NCBI RefSeq assembly: GCF_002959755.1
Contig: NZ_PPCW01000004.1
Location: 310,001 to 374,000, forward strand
Source of the DNA: Veillonella sp. T11011-6
Lineage (GTDB): Bacteria; Bacillota; Negativicutes; Veillonellales; Veillonellaceae
Length of the DNA: 64,000 nt
Direction of reading: 5' to 3'
This document shows positions 17,562 to 26,681 of the stretch, one piece after another. Under the pieces are notes generated by a model. It saw only the letters and a list, made by a program, of their open reading frames with translations. It was not told the origin of the DNA and made no database searches. Numbering within the stretch: the first letter of the stretch is position 1; every line of letters starts with the position of its first letter. The position numbers were made by a program, and so were the translations under genes.

Positions 17562-17772
17562 ATTTCTGTATACTAAGCAGTAGATGTTGTTTGCTATGGG
17601 ACTAATTCATAGCAGGTGTTATAAAAATAAAACTAGGTATTTCTGCAGCGACTTTACGAAGGACGGAGCAAGGAGATACCTAGTTTTATTTTTAATTAAG
17701 TTGTCGTAGTGAAACGGGGCCCCATAGCAAACGACATAATATCTGCTCAATTGCTGGGACCCCATCACAAGC
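17549..17772 (+). repeat. Structured repeat element B with nested outer arms
   Basis: The core at 17590-17731 (142 bases) reads in the plus orientation: TTGCTATGGGAC at the left, GGGGCCCCATAGCAA at the right. An 18-bp stem (17623-17640 with 17676-17693) encloses a 35-base loop with TGCAGCGAC...GGACGGAGCAAG. Outer arms pair: 17577-17600 with 17719-17746, and a perfect 13-bp pair 17549-17561 with 17760-17772. It lies 11 bases past the stop of the siroheme reductase gene. Confidence 0.88.
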
Positions 17773-17783
17773 GGAGAAGGAAT

Positions 17784-19337
17784 TTACTCAAATGCTTTTA
17801 TAAGTTCCATGTATTCCGCTTTGTGTGTCATTCTCCAGGATCCAAAGTCTGGTTCTGGGGATTGGTTTAGGATATTTGCTAGTGCTTCTAGGAATTCTGG
17901 GATTTTTGTGGCTACGATATTACCTGCCATTTTACCGAAGTTTTCGGAGCCCATGTGTTCGGAACCACCGTCTACGAGGATAAAGGCTACGGTAGGTTTC
18001 TTGTCTACTAATTTTACAGCTCCGTGGAAACCAATTTCACCGATTTGGTGTGTACCACAGGAGTGTGGACAGCCAGAGATGTGTAGACGAGGTAGTTTAC
18101 TTGTATCTACACCTTTTTCTTCAAGGTGTTTAAAAATATCTTTCAAAAGGCCATTAGAGTCTTGCATACCAATTTGACATACTGTGGAGCCTACGCAGGA
18201 TACGGAACGACGGAAATCATTTTTAGCACTGTCATCTGTTAATTCTGCGATTTTACGAGCCTCATCAGCAGTAAGGTTGATAAAGAACAAGGCTTGGTCT
18301 GGCGCAATACGCGCTTCTACTTGATCAAGTGTTACAGCATAATCAAGCGCAGCCAATAGATGTTCTACATTCGCATCGCCACCTGCTGGATGGTATTCTA
18401 CGTAGTATAAACCTTCTTGTTTTTGACGGTGAATGCGATCATTTTCCACAGAATCATCACGCTTACCAGTTTTTGTAATTTCATAAGCATAATCAGCAGG
18501 ATTAATTGTTAATTGTTCAACTTCTTTCACCATCGCCAATGTTTCTTCATAGGTCTTGATGAAAGCTTCGGCCCCACCCATTTCCGCAGGCATGTAACGG
18601 GTACGAGCTTTGCCACGGTTTTTAAAGTTACCATGATTAGCAAAAACCATAAGCATAGCTTTCACATGATATAAAACATCCTCAGGCGCCACATCATGGG
18701 CCACAGGAATACCAATGCGAGGATTTGGGCCAATACCACCACAAGCGTATACATCAAAGGTATTGTGTTTCGTTAAATTGAAACCAAGGTCCTTGAACGT
18801 AGCATGCGGCGTACTATCAAAGCCATTATCGATACCCATTTTAAATTTGCGAGGGATTTTGATGTAGAACATTTGCTCTAGAAGAAACTCGCTAATAGCC
18901 GTTGCATATGGCGTAATATCTAAGGTTTCACGAGGATCAATACCGCGCAAAATACTAGCTACCACATTTGGATTGTCACCACCAGCACCGCGGTTATAGA
19001 TACCGTGATCATAACATTCTTTATATAGATTTAGAATTGTATCACCATCGAGGCCATGCATTTGCAAGCATTGGCCAGTAGTAAAATGTACGTGTTGTAA
19101 ATTGTATTTACGAATAGCATCCGCTAAGAACTGCATGTGCTGACGAGTCATGCGTCCCCCATTGAAACGCCAACGGCTCATACCGGAGTTAGCACCGCGT
19201 TCTGCGTAGCTACCATAGGTACCAGATTGGCCCTTATAGTCTGCAATAGACATTTCTTTCTTATAGAATTTATGCGTCATATCTTCAAACTTCGGATAGT
19301 CTGCAATTAATCGATCTTTCAATTCTTGTGTAATCAT
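17784..19337 (-). CDS. Siroheme [4Fe-4S] nitrite/sulfite reductase family protein
   Basis: It carries out six-electron reduction of sulfite to sulfide or nitrite to ammonia in the cytoplasm (517 aa). AGAGGG precedes the ATG. Two ferredoxin-like half domains alternate with two siroheme-binding domains. The coupled siroheme/cluster ligands are visible as CVGSTVC (near residue 379) and CPHSC (near 425), the C-x5-C...C-x3-C pattern of the family. Substrate choice cannot be settled from these motifs. The cystine carrier gene lies upstream on the same strand, which mildly favours a sulfur role; a terminator separates them. Confidence 0.9.
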   Translation of the reverse strand: MITQELKDRLIADYPKFEDMTHKFYKKEMSIADYKGQSGTYGSYAERGANSGMSRWRFNGGRMTRQHMQFLADAIRKYNLQHVHFTTGQCLQMHGLDGDTILNLYKECYDHGIYNRGAGGDNPNVVASILRGIDPRETLDITPYATAISEFLLEQMFYIKIPRKFKMGIDNGFDSTPHATFKDLGFNLTKHNTFDVYACGGIGPNPRIGIPVAHDVAPEDVLYHVKAMLMVFANHGNFKNRGKARTRYMPAEMGGAEAFIKTYEETLAMVKEVEQLTINPADYAYEITKTGKRDDSVENDRIHRQKQEGLYYVEYHPAGGDANVEHLLAALDYAVTLDQVEARIAPDQALFFINLTADEARKIAELTDDSAKNDFRRSVSCVGSTVCQIGMQDSNGLLKDIFKHLEEKGVDTSKLPRLHISGCPHSCGTHQIGEIGFHGAVKLVDKKPTVAFILVDGGSEHMGSENFGKMAGNIVATKIPEFLEALANILNQSPEPDFGSWRMTHKAEYMELIKAFE

Positions 19338-19526
19338 ACTATTACCCTCTTGGCTTATATCTATTAAGCATAATACAAAACTTTGTATTGGTTAGTATAC
19401 CATACACGCATACGTATGTTAGTAGCCAAGCTCACAATTTTAATATCAATTACAAATAATAGGCTTTACAATCTGTAATAATTATTACTTTTAATAAGAG
19501 TTAGATCAGTAAAGAGTAGATAAAAA

Positions 19527-19556
19527 AAAGAACAGTCCAAAGACTGTTCTTTTTTT
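19527..19556 (-). terminator. Terminator of the TcyP-like gene
   Basis: AAGAACAGTC/GACTGTTCTT stem with a 3-base loop and long A and T runs on either side, 50 bases past the stop. Confidence 0.88.
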
Positions 19557-19607
19557 TAGTTTTAATGTTAACTAACTATTCTTTCAAGTCAGTTCTATGG
19601 TCTAGGA

Positions 19608-20999
19608 TTAGACACGACCTTCATTAGGGTTATTATAGGCGTCTTTATCGATAGTACCCATAATCTTATCTACTACGAGAGCATTTGTTAAGGAACCAGA
19701 TACGTTCAAGCATGTACGGCCCATGTCGATCAATGGATCGATAGCAAGGATTGGGCTGATGGATGTAAAGTATGCACCAAGACCTGTACCGCTAAGGGAT
19801 ACAGATGCAGCCATTGTAGCTGTACCAGGAACGCCTGCGATACCAACGGAACCAATAGCGATAACGATAACGCTCATAATGTACATAGTCAAATCAAATG
19901 GGATACCCGCTACGTTAGAGATGTACACAACAACAAGCGCTGGGAACACGCCGGCACAACCTTGCATGCCTGCAGTAGTACCGAAGGATGCTACTGTATT
20001 TGCGGTTGTAGCATTTACGCCAAGACGTTTTGTCAATGTTTCAACAGTTAAAGGCAATACGCCCATAGAGGAACGGGATGTGAAAGCTAACAAGAGTGGA
20101 GCTTTTGCTTTTTTGAAGTATGTAATTGGGTTGTAACCGAAGCTAGAAATCAAGATAGCTTGAACAACGAACATAATTAAAAGACCAACGTAAAGCAATA
20201 CTACGAATAGGCCCATATCTAAGATAGCTTGCAAACCACGTGTTGCCAATGTAGATGCCAATAATGCAACTACGCCGTATGGCATAAGACCAATAATGAA
20301 GTCTGCAACCCAAGAAATTAATTGGTGAAGCTCATCAAATAGCTTTGTAAAGATTTCCATACTATTTGTGCCTGTTTTCTTCAACAAGCGAGCAACACTG
20401 CCCAAGATGATTGCAAATACTACGATGCCGATAACATTTGTTTCAGCTGCAGCTTGAATTGGGTTACTTGGAATCAATGCACGGAATGTATCAACCATTG
20501 GTTTGATTTCACGAATCTTTTTACCAGATTCAACAATATCAAAGCCTTGACCTAAGCCGAAAGCATTACCCAAGATAAGGCCAATGATAGCAGCAACAGC
20601 TACCATGCCAAGATTTGTAGAAACCATGGCAACCACTAATTTCTTAAGATTTGCACCTGCTTCCATGTGCAAGATAACATGTACAATGGAAATAAATACG
20701 ATAGGAATAACAAGCATGCGGATCAAATCAATAAAGCCGCCCCCTACAAGGGAGAACCACTTTGTACTTTCCTTGATGTAAACCACTTTAGATGGATCAT
20801 CTGGGAAGCCTGCAATAATTTGAATAGCAATACCAAGTACGGCACCAACAATAGTACCAATAATAACGAGATTACCAAAGGATGTGCCCTTGCGTTGCAA
20901 AGCATAAATACCGATTAACGCAAGTACAAACACTACGATAATACCGATACTTAATGGATTGCTTAGCATGAGGTAATCTGTAAAGAATGGAATATTCAT
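19608..20999 (-). CDS. tcyP: L-cystine/dicarboxylate:cation symporter, TcyP-like
   Basis: This is a secondary carrier of the DAACS (glutamate transporter) fold in the inner membrane. Its 463 aa is the usual length of Bacillus TcyP. GAAGAGGTG precedes the ATG. About eight helices and two re-entrant loops are visible. The TcyP-type hairpin SFGTTAGMQGCAGVFPAL and the substrate-site stretch CLNVSGSLTNALVVDK point to cystine rather than glutamate uptake. That specificity is an inference by similarity. It is a single gene between terminators. Confidence 0.85.
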   Translation of the reverse strand: MNIPFFTDYLMLSNPLSIGIIVVFVLALIGIYALQRKGTSFGNLVIIGTIVGAVLGIAIQIIAGFPDDPSKVVYIKESTKWFSLVGGGFIDLIRMLVIPIVFISIVHVILHMEAGANLKKLVVAMVSTNLGMVAVAAIIGLILGNAFGLGQGFDIVESGKKIREIKPMVDTFRALIPSNPIQAAAETNVIGIVVFAIILGSVARLLKKTGTNSMEIFTKLFDELHQLISWVADFIIGLMPYGVVALLASTLATRGLQAILDMGLFVVLLYVGLLIMFVVQAILISSFGYNPITYFKKAKAPLLLAFTSRSSMGVLPLTVETLTKRLGVNATTANTVASFGTTAGMQGCAGVFPALVVVYISNVAGIPFDLTMYIMSVIVIAIGSVGIAGVPGTATMAASVSLSGTGLGAYFTSISPILAIDPLIDMGRTCLNVSGSLTNALVVDKIMGTIDKDAYNNPNEGRV

Positions 21000-21207
21000 A
21001 ATACACCTCTTCTAATTCATATCACAATAATAGGTTATGAACTCAGTATATCATATATCGAAAAATTTACAAGTAAAATAATTCAAATTATATAAGTTTT
21101 TCTATGCGGATTCTGCAAGTTTTCTAAATATCTTAATCTCCATGGATGTACCGATACCTTTGCCTTTTCAAGATGCTCTATATCACAATAGAAAGGTACG
21201 CATATAA

Positions 21208-21238
21208 AAAGGTGACCTTCCATAGGAAGATCACCTTT
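21208..21238 (-). terminator. Terminator of lutABC
   Basis: AAAGGTGA-CTTCC with its complement lies 37 bases past the lutC stop. Short T-run on both sides. Confidence 0.78.
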
Positions 21239-21274
21239 AAATGTATTTAGTTATAACACTACCTAGTTATAGGA

Positions 21275-22003
21275 TTATCTGTTAACTAAAACGTAAGTTA
21301 CTTGGATAGGACCATGAGCACCATCTACAGTAACCAACTCAATATCAGCTGTACGGGATGGACCGGAAATCAAGCAGATATTTGTAGGGAATTTAGATGG
21401 ATCGTTGTGATAACGTTCAGCCAAATGTTCCATTGTTTGAGTCATACGTGGATTGATTGTATCAGTGTACAATACAGCGATATGTGTAGTAGGCAACAAG
21501 CTAATAGAACGGCCAGATTCTTCACCAGACGCTTGTACTACAGTAGCAGTTTCAGCAATACCGCAGTATGGGAATGTAATACCGATATCTGCATTAGCAG
21601 TGTTGGAGATACATTCTTCACGGCCTTTAGCTGGATCCCATTGGAAGTATGTACGAATGCCGCCATTATTAGCTGCATCTTGTTCGAATAATTCTTTTAA
21701 TTTATATTCTTTTACTTCTGGAACACTTGGGAATACAACTTTACCGTTACCCCAGTCTTCAATAGCTGCCAAAATTGTTTCACCTAATTTATCAGGTGTA
21801 GTTTCAACGAATTTTGTACCAACACGTTGACATTGTTCCTTAAACATTGTCAAAATTTGATCTTTATTCAAATCTTTGAACATAGTTTCTTGAGGACCAT
21901 GGCTGTAATCAAAACCCTCTACGAATGCAGGGCACATTTCTTGATCACGGCCTAATGCACGAGATAAACGTGCAATAAATTGTTTACGTTTAGCTTCATC
22001 CAT
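21275..22003 (-). CDS. lutC: L-lactate utilization protein LutC (LUD domain)
   Basis: This is the third component of the LutABC/LldEFG iron-sulfur complex, which oxidises L-lactate to pyruvate (242 aa). The LUD domain is complete, with the GITFPYCGIAETATVVQASG and LLPTTHIAV stretches and the conserved LISGPSRTADIE end. Its ATG shares one base with the lutB stop (TAATG), so translation is coupled. Known roles come from Bacillus and Shewanella. It is last in the operon, ahead of a terminator. Confidence 0.95.
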   Translation of the reverse strand: MDEAKRKQFIARLSRALGRDQEMCPAFVEGFDYSHGPQETMFKDLNKDQILTMFKEQCQRVGTKFVETTPDKLGETILAAIEDWGNGKVVFPSVPEVKEYKLKELFEQDAANNGGIRTYFQWDPAKGREECISNTANADIGITFPYCGIAETATVVQASGEESGRSISLLPTTHIAVLYTDTINPRMTQTMEHLAERYHNDPSKFPTNICLISGPSRTADIELVTVDGAHGPIQVTYVLVNR

Positions 22004-23448
22004 TATTTTTTCTCCTTCTTCTTGTTCTTTTCATGTTCAGCATATAAGTCACGGAATTTTTTGAACTTCAATGTACCCATTTCTTTGGATTTAGTCCAGC
22101 CGTTCATAACTGGAACAGCTTGAGTCCATGTAGGCATATTGCCTTCTTTATTACTAATCAAGTTCATACCGATAGCGCCAGCTTTTGTGCCAAGGTCGAA
22201 TAATGTGGAGTTACCGAACATCTTAGCTGCTGCAGTAAAGATTGCTTCTTCTGCTTTTGGACGAGTTTTTTCGATGTCAGCCATAATATGACGGTGTTCC
22301 ATCAATAATTCATGCAATGGAATAGCTACTGGACAGTTTTCTGTACATGCACCGCACAATGTAGACGCATATGGAAGATCGCCTGCTACTTCGTAACCTT
22401 TGAACAATGGTGTCAATACAGCACCCATTGGACCTGGATATACGGAGCCATAACCGTGACCAGAGATGTGACGGTATACAGGACAAATATTCATACATGC
22501 ACCACAACGGATACAACGTAACATTTCTTGGAATGTACCACCTAAGATACCGGAACGACCGTTATCAATAATGATGATATGAGTTTCTTCAGGACCGTCT
22601 GCTTCACCAGCACGACCAGGGCCAGTCATCATGGAGAAGTAGTTGGAAATTTTAGCACCTACTGCAGAGCGGTTCAACATTTCCATCATAACGTCAAGAG
22701 CTTTGAAGTCAGGAACGATACGTTCTGTACCTAAGAAGATCAATTGAGTCTTAGGAATGGAGCTAGACATACGACCGTTACCTTCGTTGGAAACGATAGT
22801 ACAAGTACCGGATGCCGCTACCGCAAAGTTACAACCATTAACACCTACGTCAGCTTTCAAGAAGCGCTCACGTACATAACCACGTACGAAGTGAGTCATT
22901 TCTGTAGGGTTTTCAGTACCAGTGTAACCTAATTTTTCAGCGAAAATTTCGCGGATTTTGTTACGTTCGAAGTGAAGGCCTGGTACAACGATATGAGATG
23001 GTGGGCTCACTGCTGTTTGCAAAATGAATTCAGCCAAGTCAGTTTCGTTTACTTCGATACCAGCTTCTTCAAGAACTTCGTTCAAACCAATTTCTTCAGT
23101 TAAGATAGTTTTGGATTTAACGATCATTTTAGCTTCGCGTTCACGAAGGATATCTAAAGCGATTTGAGTCGCTTCTTTATCGTCGAATGCAAAGTGAACT
23201 TTAGAACCAGCTTTTTCTGCGTTTTCAGCGAATTGGTTTACATAGTAATCCAAATTGTTAAGAACGTGATCACGAAGTTTAGCTGCTTCTGCGCGGAAAT
23301 CTAACCATTCAGGAACGTCCGCAACTACTGTATTACGTTTATCATAAAACACGTCTTGTGCTTTTTTGATAGCTGCAACTTTGAAATCGTCAGCCAAACA
23401 TTCTTTTATACGTGTTTTATAGGGGCGATTGTCATATATAAGTGCCAT
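22003..23448 (-). CDS. lutB: L-lactate oxidation iron-sulfur protein LutB
   Basis: This 481-residue LUD-domain protein carries two [4Fe-4S] clusters and acts with LutA and LutC. The N-terminal LUD region holds the long conserved stretch around VNGCNFAVAASGTCTIVSNEGNGR. The ferredoxin-type ligands CIRCGACMNICP (near residue 316) and CGACTENCP (near 370) follow. The C-terminal tail is lysine-rich. A GGAGGAGACG site precedes the ATG, 12 bases past lutA. In a lactate-dependent anaerobe this complex would supply pyruvate and reduced carriers. Confidence 0.96.
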   Translation of the reverse strand: MALIYDNRPYKTRIKECLADDFKVAAIKKAQDVFYDKRNTVVADVPEWLDFRAEAAKLRDHVLNNLDYYVNQFAENAEKAGSKVHFAFDDKEATQIALDILREREAKMIVKSKTILTEEIGLNEVLEEAGIEVNETDLAEFILQTAVSPPSHIVVPGLHFERNKIREIFAEKLGYTGTENPTEMTHFVRGYVRERFLKADVGVNGCNFAVAASGTCTIVSNEGNGRMSSSIPKTQLIFLGTERIVPDFKALDVMMEMLNRSAVGAKISNYFSMMTGPGRAGEADGPEETHIIIIDNGRSGILGGTFQEMLRCIRCGACMNICPVYRHISGHGYGSVYPGPMGAVLTPLFKGYEVAGDLPYASTLCGACTENCPVAIPLHELLMEHRHIMADIEKTRPKAEEAIFTAAAKMFGNSTLFDLGTKAGAIGMNLISNKEGNMPTWTQAVPVMNGWTKSKEMGTLKFKKFRDLYAEHEKNKKKEKK

Positions 23449-23460
23449 GTCGTCTCCTCC

Positions 23461-24198
23461 TTAACGGCAGTTTAAGATTTCAGCAATATGCATTACTTTG
23501 ATACGGCGATCGATTTCGCCTTCTTTATGAAGACGGTCAAGCATACCAGCGATGTTCATCAAGCACGCTTGGTCAGAACCAGAAATAACGTTAGCACCTG
23601 TGCCAGCGATTTCCAAGGCTTTTTCGCGTGTCATAACTTCACTAATTTCAGGGTTCTTAACGGAGAATGTACCGCCGAAACCACAGCAACGGTCTGCACG
23701 TGGTAATTCAATCAAGTTGATATCTTTAACATTTCTAAGGAGTTTGAATGGAGGTTCTTTAATGCCCATCAAACGAGTTACGTGGCAAGATGTATGATAT
23801 GTAACGGATTCGTTGAAACGAGCGCCCACATCTTCAACACCTAATACGTCAGTAATGAATTGAGTGAACTCATAAATTTTGCCGCTCAATTTTTCTGCAC
23901 GTGCCAACCACTCAGGTTGATCTTTCAAAAAATGATGATATTCATCGCGGATTGCAAATGCGCAAGAGCCGGACATGCTGACTACATATTCAGCGTTCTC
24001 GAAGCATTCGATTGTATTCTTAATGGCATCCATAGCTGCATCATTGTAACCAGAGTTAGTGAACATTTGGCCACAACATACTTGTTTCTTAGGCACTACG
24101 AGCTCGCAACCTAATCTTTCAAGTACTTCTACACCAGCCATGCCTACATGTGGGTAGAACATGTCAATCAAACACTGTTGGAAAAGATGAATTTTCAT
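23461..24198 (-). CDS. lutA: L-lactate oxidation CCG-domain protein LutA
   Basis: This 245-residue protein has two cysteine-rich CCG domains like those of heterodisulfide reductase. The motifs are VCCGQMF near residue 41 and RCCGFGGTF near 170, and the HTSCHVTRLMG stretch is typical of LutA/LldE. It is first in the lutABC operon; GAGGACG precedes the ATG. A long AT-rich upstream region carries GTGAAAGTTTT at 24274-24284. The FadR-type GntR gene at 40.9 kb is not adjacent, so a direct regulatory link cannot be shown. Confidence 0.95.
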   Translation of the reverse strand: MKIHLFQQCLIDMFYPHVGMAGVEVLERLGCELVVPKKQVCCGQMFTNSGYNDAAMDAIKNTIECFENAEYVVSMSGSCAFAIRDEYHHFLKDQPEWLARAEKLSGKIYEFTQFITDVLGVEDVGARFNESVTYHTSCHVTRLMGIKEPPFKLLRNVKDINLIELPRADRCCGFGGTFSVKNPEISEVMTREKALEIAGTGANVISGSDQACLMNIAGMLDRLHKEGEIDRRIKVMHIAEILNCR

Positions 24199-24722
24199 AT
24201 TATCGTCCTCGTCTTTTCTAGTACTTAACCTAATAAAAAATTTTGATATGTATGTGTTATGGCAAGAATTCTAGTGAAAGTTTTCAATAATTTTCCGCCC
24301 GAAACATTACTTATGCTTTCAAATAAATATTCAAAAGCTTTATCGATATAATTATAAATTAATCATATAGAAAATGTCCAAAGGATTGCTATATTCGTAT
24401 GTACCCTTTTATTTCCTATATCGTTATGACTTTTTGTAATAACAAACATTGCATTTTATCACAAATGCCATTCTATTTATAAATTTTTCTTGTGAAAGCC
24501 ACATAAAATCTAGATTTTGGGAATGTTTATCATTTCGCATATTTTAGAGTGATGTATATCGTATTTTACCTATAATTCATTGAATATTTATATAAATAAC
24601 AGAGAAATACCAAATTCATGTAATTTTTATCCTCATATATTACATTTTCTTATAGTAGAGTATAAATTTAAAAAGTGTTATAATTTATTTTATATAAGTA
24701 TAGTTTGAAAGGAGCCTTTTCA
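24199..24722. promoter_or_regulatory. Divergent AT-rich control region between lutA and the SLH gene
   Basis: This gap of about 520 bases has no gene. It contains GTGAAAGTTTT at 24274-24284 and GTGAAAGC at 24492-24499. An extended -10 (TGTTATAAT, 24676-24684) for the SLH gene lies about 40 bases before its start; its -35 is poor. No terminator or repeat is seen. Confidence 0.5.
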
Positions 24723-26504
24723 ATGAAACTAAATAAATTATCTTTATCCTTAGCTATTACATTAGCCCTCGGTTCCACATTCGGCATGGCTCACGCCGAA
24801 ACAACTGCGGCTCATGTAAAATCTGAAATATCTGCTACAGCTAATAAAGCTGAAGTAGCAGCTAAAGCTGATGAACACCGTGTAGATACATCTGTAAAAA
24901 ACGATGCTAAACGCGTAGATACTTCCGTAAAAAATGATGCTAAACGCGTTGATACATCCGTTAAAAATGACGCTAAACGCGTTGATACATCCGTAAAAAA
25001 TGATGCTAAACATGGCACTACAGTTGTAAAACATGATGCAAAACATGCTAATACATCCGCTAAAGCCGATGCTAAGCGTGTAGATACATCTGTGAAAAAC
25101 GATGCAAAACGTGTTGACACTTCTGTAAAAAATGACGCTAAACGCGTTGATACATCTGTTAAAAATGATGTAAAAGAAGATGCTGCTAAAGTAGAAGGTA
25201 AAAAAGCTGTAAAAGCTAAAGAAAACTTACCTGCTGGCGTATACCCTGACACAAAAGATAACTGGGCTCGCGATGCGATCCAAGCAATGACACAAGCTGG
25301 TTACCTTTCTGGTTATGCTGATAATACATTCAAACCAAGTGCACAAATCACTCGTGAACAAGCTGCGGCTATTTACGGTAAAGTATTACAACATAACTTA
25401 AACGAACAAGAATTAGCTGATATTGTAACTAAAGAAGCTTCTACTTCCTACTCTGACGTAGAAGCAGATCGTTGGTCTAGCTCTGCTATCAAATTAGTAA
25501 GTGCTGCAGGCGTAATGGAAGGCACATCTAAAACAGCTTTCACACCTAGCAAAACTATGGACCGCGAACAATTCGTTGCTTCCGCAGCTAGCCTAGCTAA
25601 AAAATTGAATCTTTCTACACCTGTAAAAACAGAAAAAGTAACATTCAAAGACGAAGCTAGCATCTCCTCTGCTTACTTGGCAGATATCCAATACATGGCA
25701 CAACGTGGCATCGTAGCATCTGGAGCGACTGAAAACTTCAACCCTAAACAACCTGTAACAAGAGCACAAGCGGCAACAATCTTGAACCGCATGCTTAATG
25801 GTGCTGGTCTTGCAACACCAAAACATACTACAACTGAAGCAAAAGCTGAAACAGCTGTAAAAGAAGATGTAAAAAAAGCTGATACAGCAGCAGAAAAAGA
25901 TGCGTCCAAAGTAAGCAAAGATGCTAAAAAAGATGTAGCTAAAGCTGACAAAGCCGTAAAAGCTGATGCAAAAAAAGTTGAAAAAGACGTAAAGGGCAAT
26001 AAAAATGCCGCAGTAGCTCAAAAAACTGAACCTACTCGCACAGTTCGTCCTGTTCGTCGCAGCACGTTAAAAGCACTTGATCAAAAACAACAAGCTGCTT
26101 TGGAAGATAAAGTATTCGCTGAATTGAATAAAACATACAAAACAGAAGATGCTTTCCAAGATTACGGTGTAATGTACTGGCGTGACAATCAATTGCACGT
26201 AGCATTGAAAACAGATAGCGATATTTCCACAGTTAAAGCAAATCTTGCAGCACGTGGTGATTCCACTGTAAATAACTACGTTGTAGTTGAACCATCCCAA
26301 TACAGCCAAACTGAATACGATGCAATCGATGCGAACTTCCGCAACTATTACAACAAAAACGAAAAAGCTGGCACAATTCTAGCTACATTCCCAGATGTAG
26401 AAAACAACCAACTTTACGCTGTTGTAACAACTGCATCTAAAGCAACTCAACAAGGGATCTCAAAATTATTCGGTTCCAAAGTAAAAATGACAGTAAAACG
26501 CTAA
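24723..26504 (+). CDS. Exported SLH-domain protein with 11-residue LEA-like repeats
   Basis: This envelope protein has 593 aa from the ATG at 24723, which AAAGGAGCC precedes. A signal peptide ends near GMAHA. Residues 52-150 are nine 11-residue units, consensus KRVDTSVKNDA, seven almost identical. Such 11-mers form extended amphipathic helices as in LEA-type proteins. Three SLH domains follow (about 170-220, 233-285 and 300-350); in diderm Firmicutes SLH domains bind cell-wall polysaccharide. A second Ala/Lys/Asp-rich helical linker (350-430) leads to a C-terminal domain (about 435-593) shared with the next gene. There is no beta-barrel, so it is not an OmpM-type porin. Function unknown; a structural link between wall and outer membrane is a guess. 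Confidence 0.88.
   Translation: MKLNKLSLSLAITLALGSTFGMAHAETTAAHVKSEISATANKAEVAAKADEHRVDTSVKNDAKRVDTSVKNDAKRVDTSVKNDAKRVDTSVKNDAKHGTTVVKHDAKHANTSAKADAKRVDTSVKNDAKRVDTSVKNDAKRVDTSVKNDVKEDAAKVEGKKAVKAKENLPAGVYPDTKDNWARDAIQAMTQAGYLSGYADNTFKPSAQITREQAAAIYGKVLQHNLNEQELADIVTKEASTSYSDVEADRWSSSAIKLVSAAGVMEGTSKTAFTPSKTMDREQFVASAASLAKKLNLSTPVKTEKVTFKDEASISSAYLADIQYMAQRGIVASGATENFNPKQPVTRAQAATILNRMLNGAGLATPKHTTTEAKAETAVKEDVKKADTAAEKDASKVSKDAKKDVAKADKAVKADAKKVEKDVKGNKNAAVAQKTEPTRTVRPVRRSTLKALDQKQQAALEDKVFAELNKTYKTEDAFQDYGVMYWRDNQLHVALKTDSDISTVKANLAARGDSTVNNYVVVEPSQYSQTEYDAIDANFRNYYNKNEKAGTILATFPDVENNQLYAVVTTASKATQQGISKLFGSKVKMTVKR
24876..25172 (+). repeat. Nine 33-bp coding tandem repeats in the SLH gene
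   Basis: Each unit encodes 11 residues; units 5 and 6 diverge (KHGTTVVKHDA, KHANTSAKADA). Near-identity at DNA level suggests unequal exchange can change copy number while keeping frame. Confidence 0.92.
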
Positions 26505-26526
26505 TCGGCGTTCACTCAACTAGCCA

Positions 26527-26562
26527 AGGCAGCGTATACGTTTAGTATTACGCTGCTTTGTT
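26527..26562 (+). terminator. Terminator of the first SLH gene
   Basis: GCAGCGTA and TACGCTGC, separated by 12 bases, then TTTGTTT, 25 bases past the stop. Confidence 0.75.
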
Positions 26563-26593
26563 TATATCACTATGCATGCCCTATTATTCGCTA

Positions 26594-26629
26594 TATAATG
26601 AATATAGATTTTATTGTTGGTGAAAGTTT
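26594..26629 (+). promoter_or_regulatory. Possible promoter region of the second SLH gene
   Basis: TATAAT at 26594-26599 is followed by the recurrent GTGAAAGTTT at 26620-26629. The gene starts at 26682. No clear -35. Confidence 0.35.
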
Positions 26630-26681
26630 ATATTCTATGGCTACTTGGCACTAGCCTTTACCATAATTAGGAAGGATTTTT

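Noticed and set aside
24762-25252. Long open frames antisense to the SLH gene
   Set aside because: They arise from the 33-bp repeats, which are open in several frames; the sense frame has signal peptide, SLH domains and a ribosome binding site.
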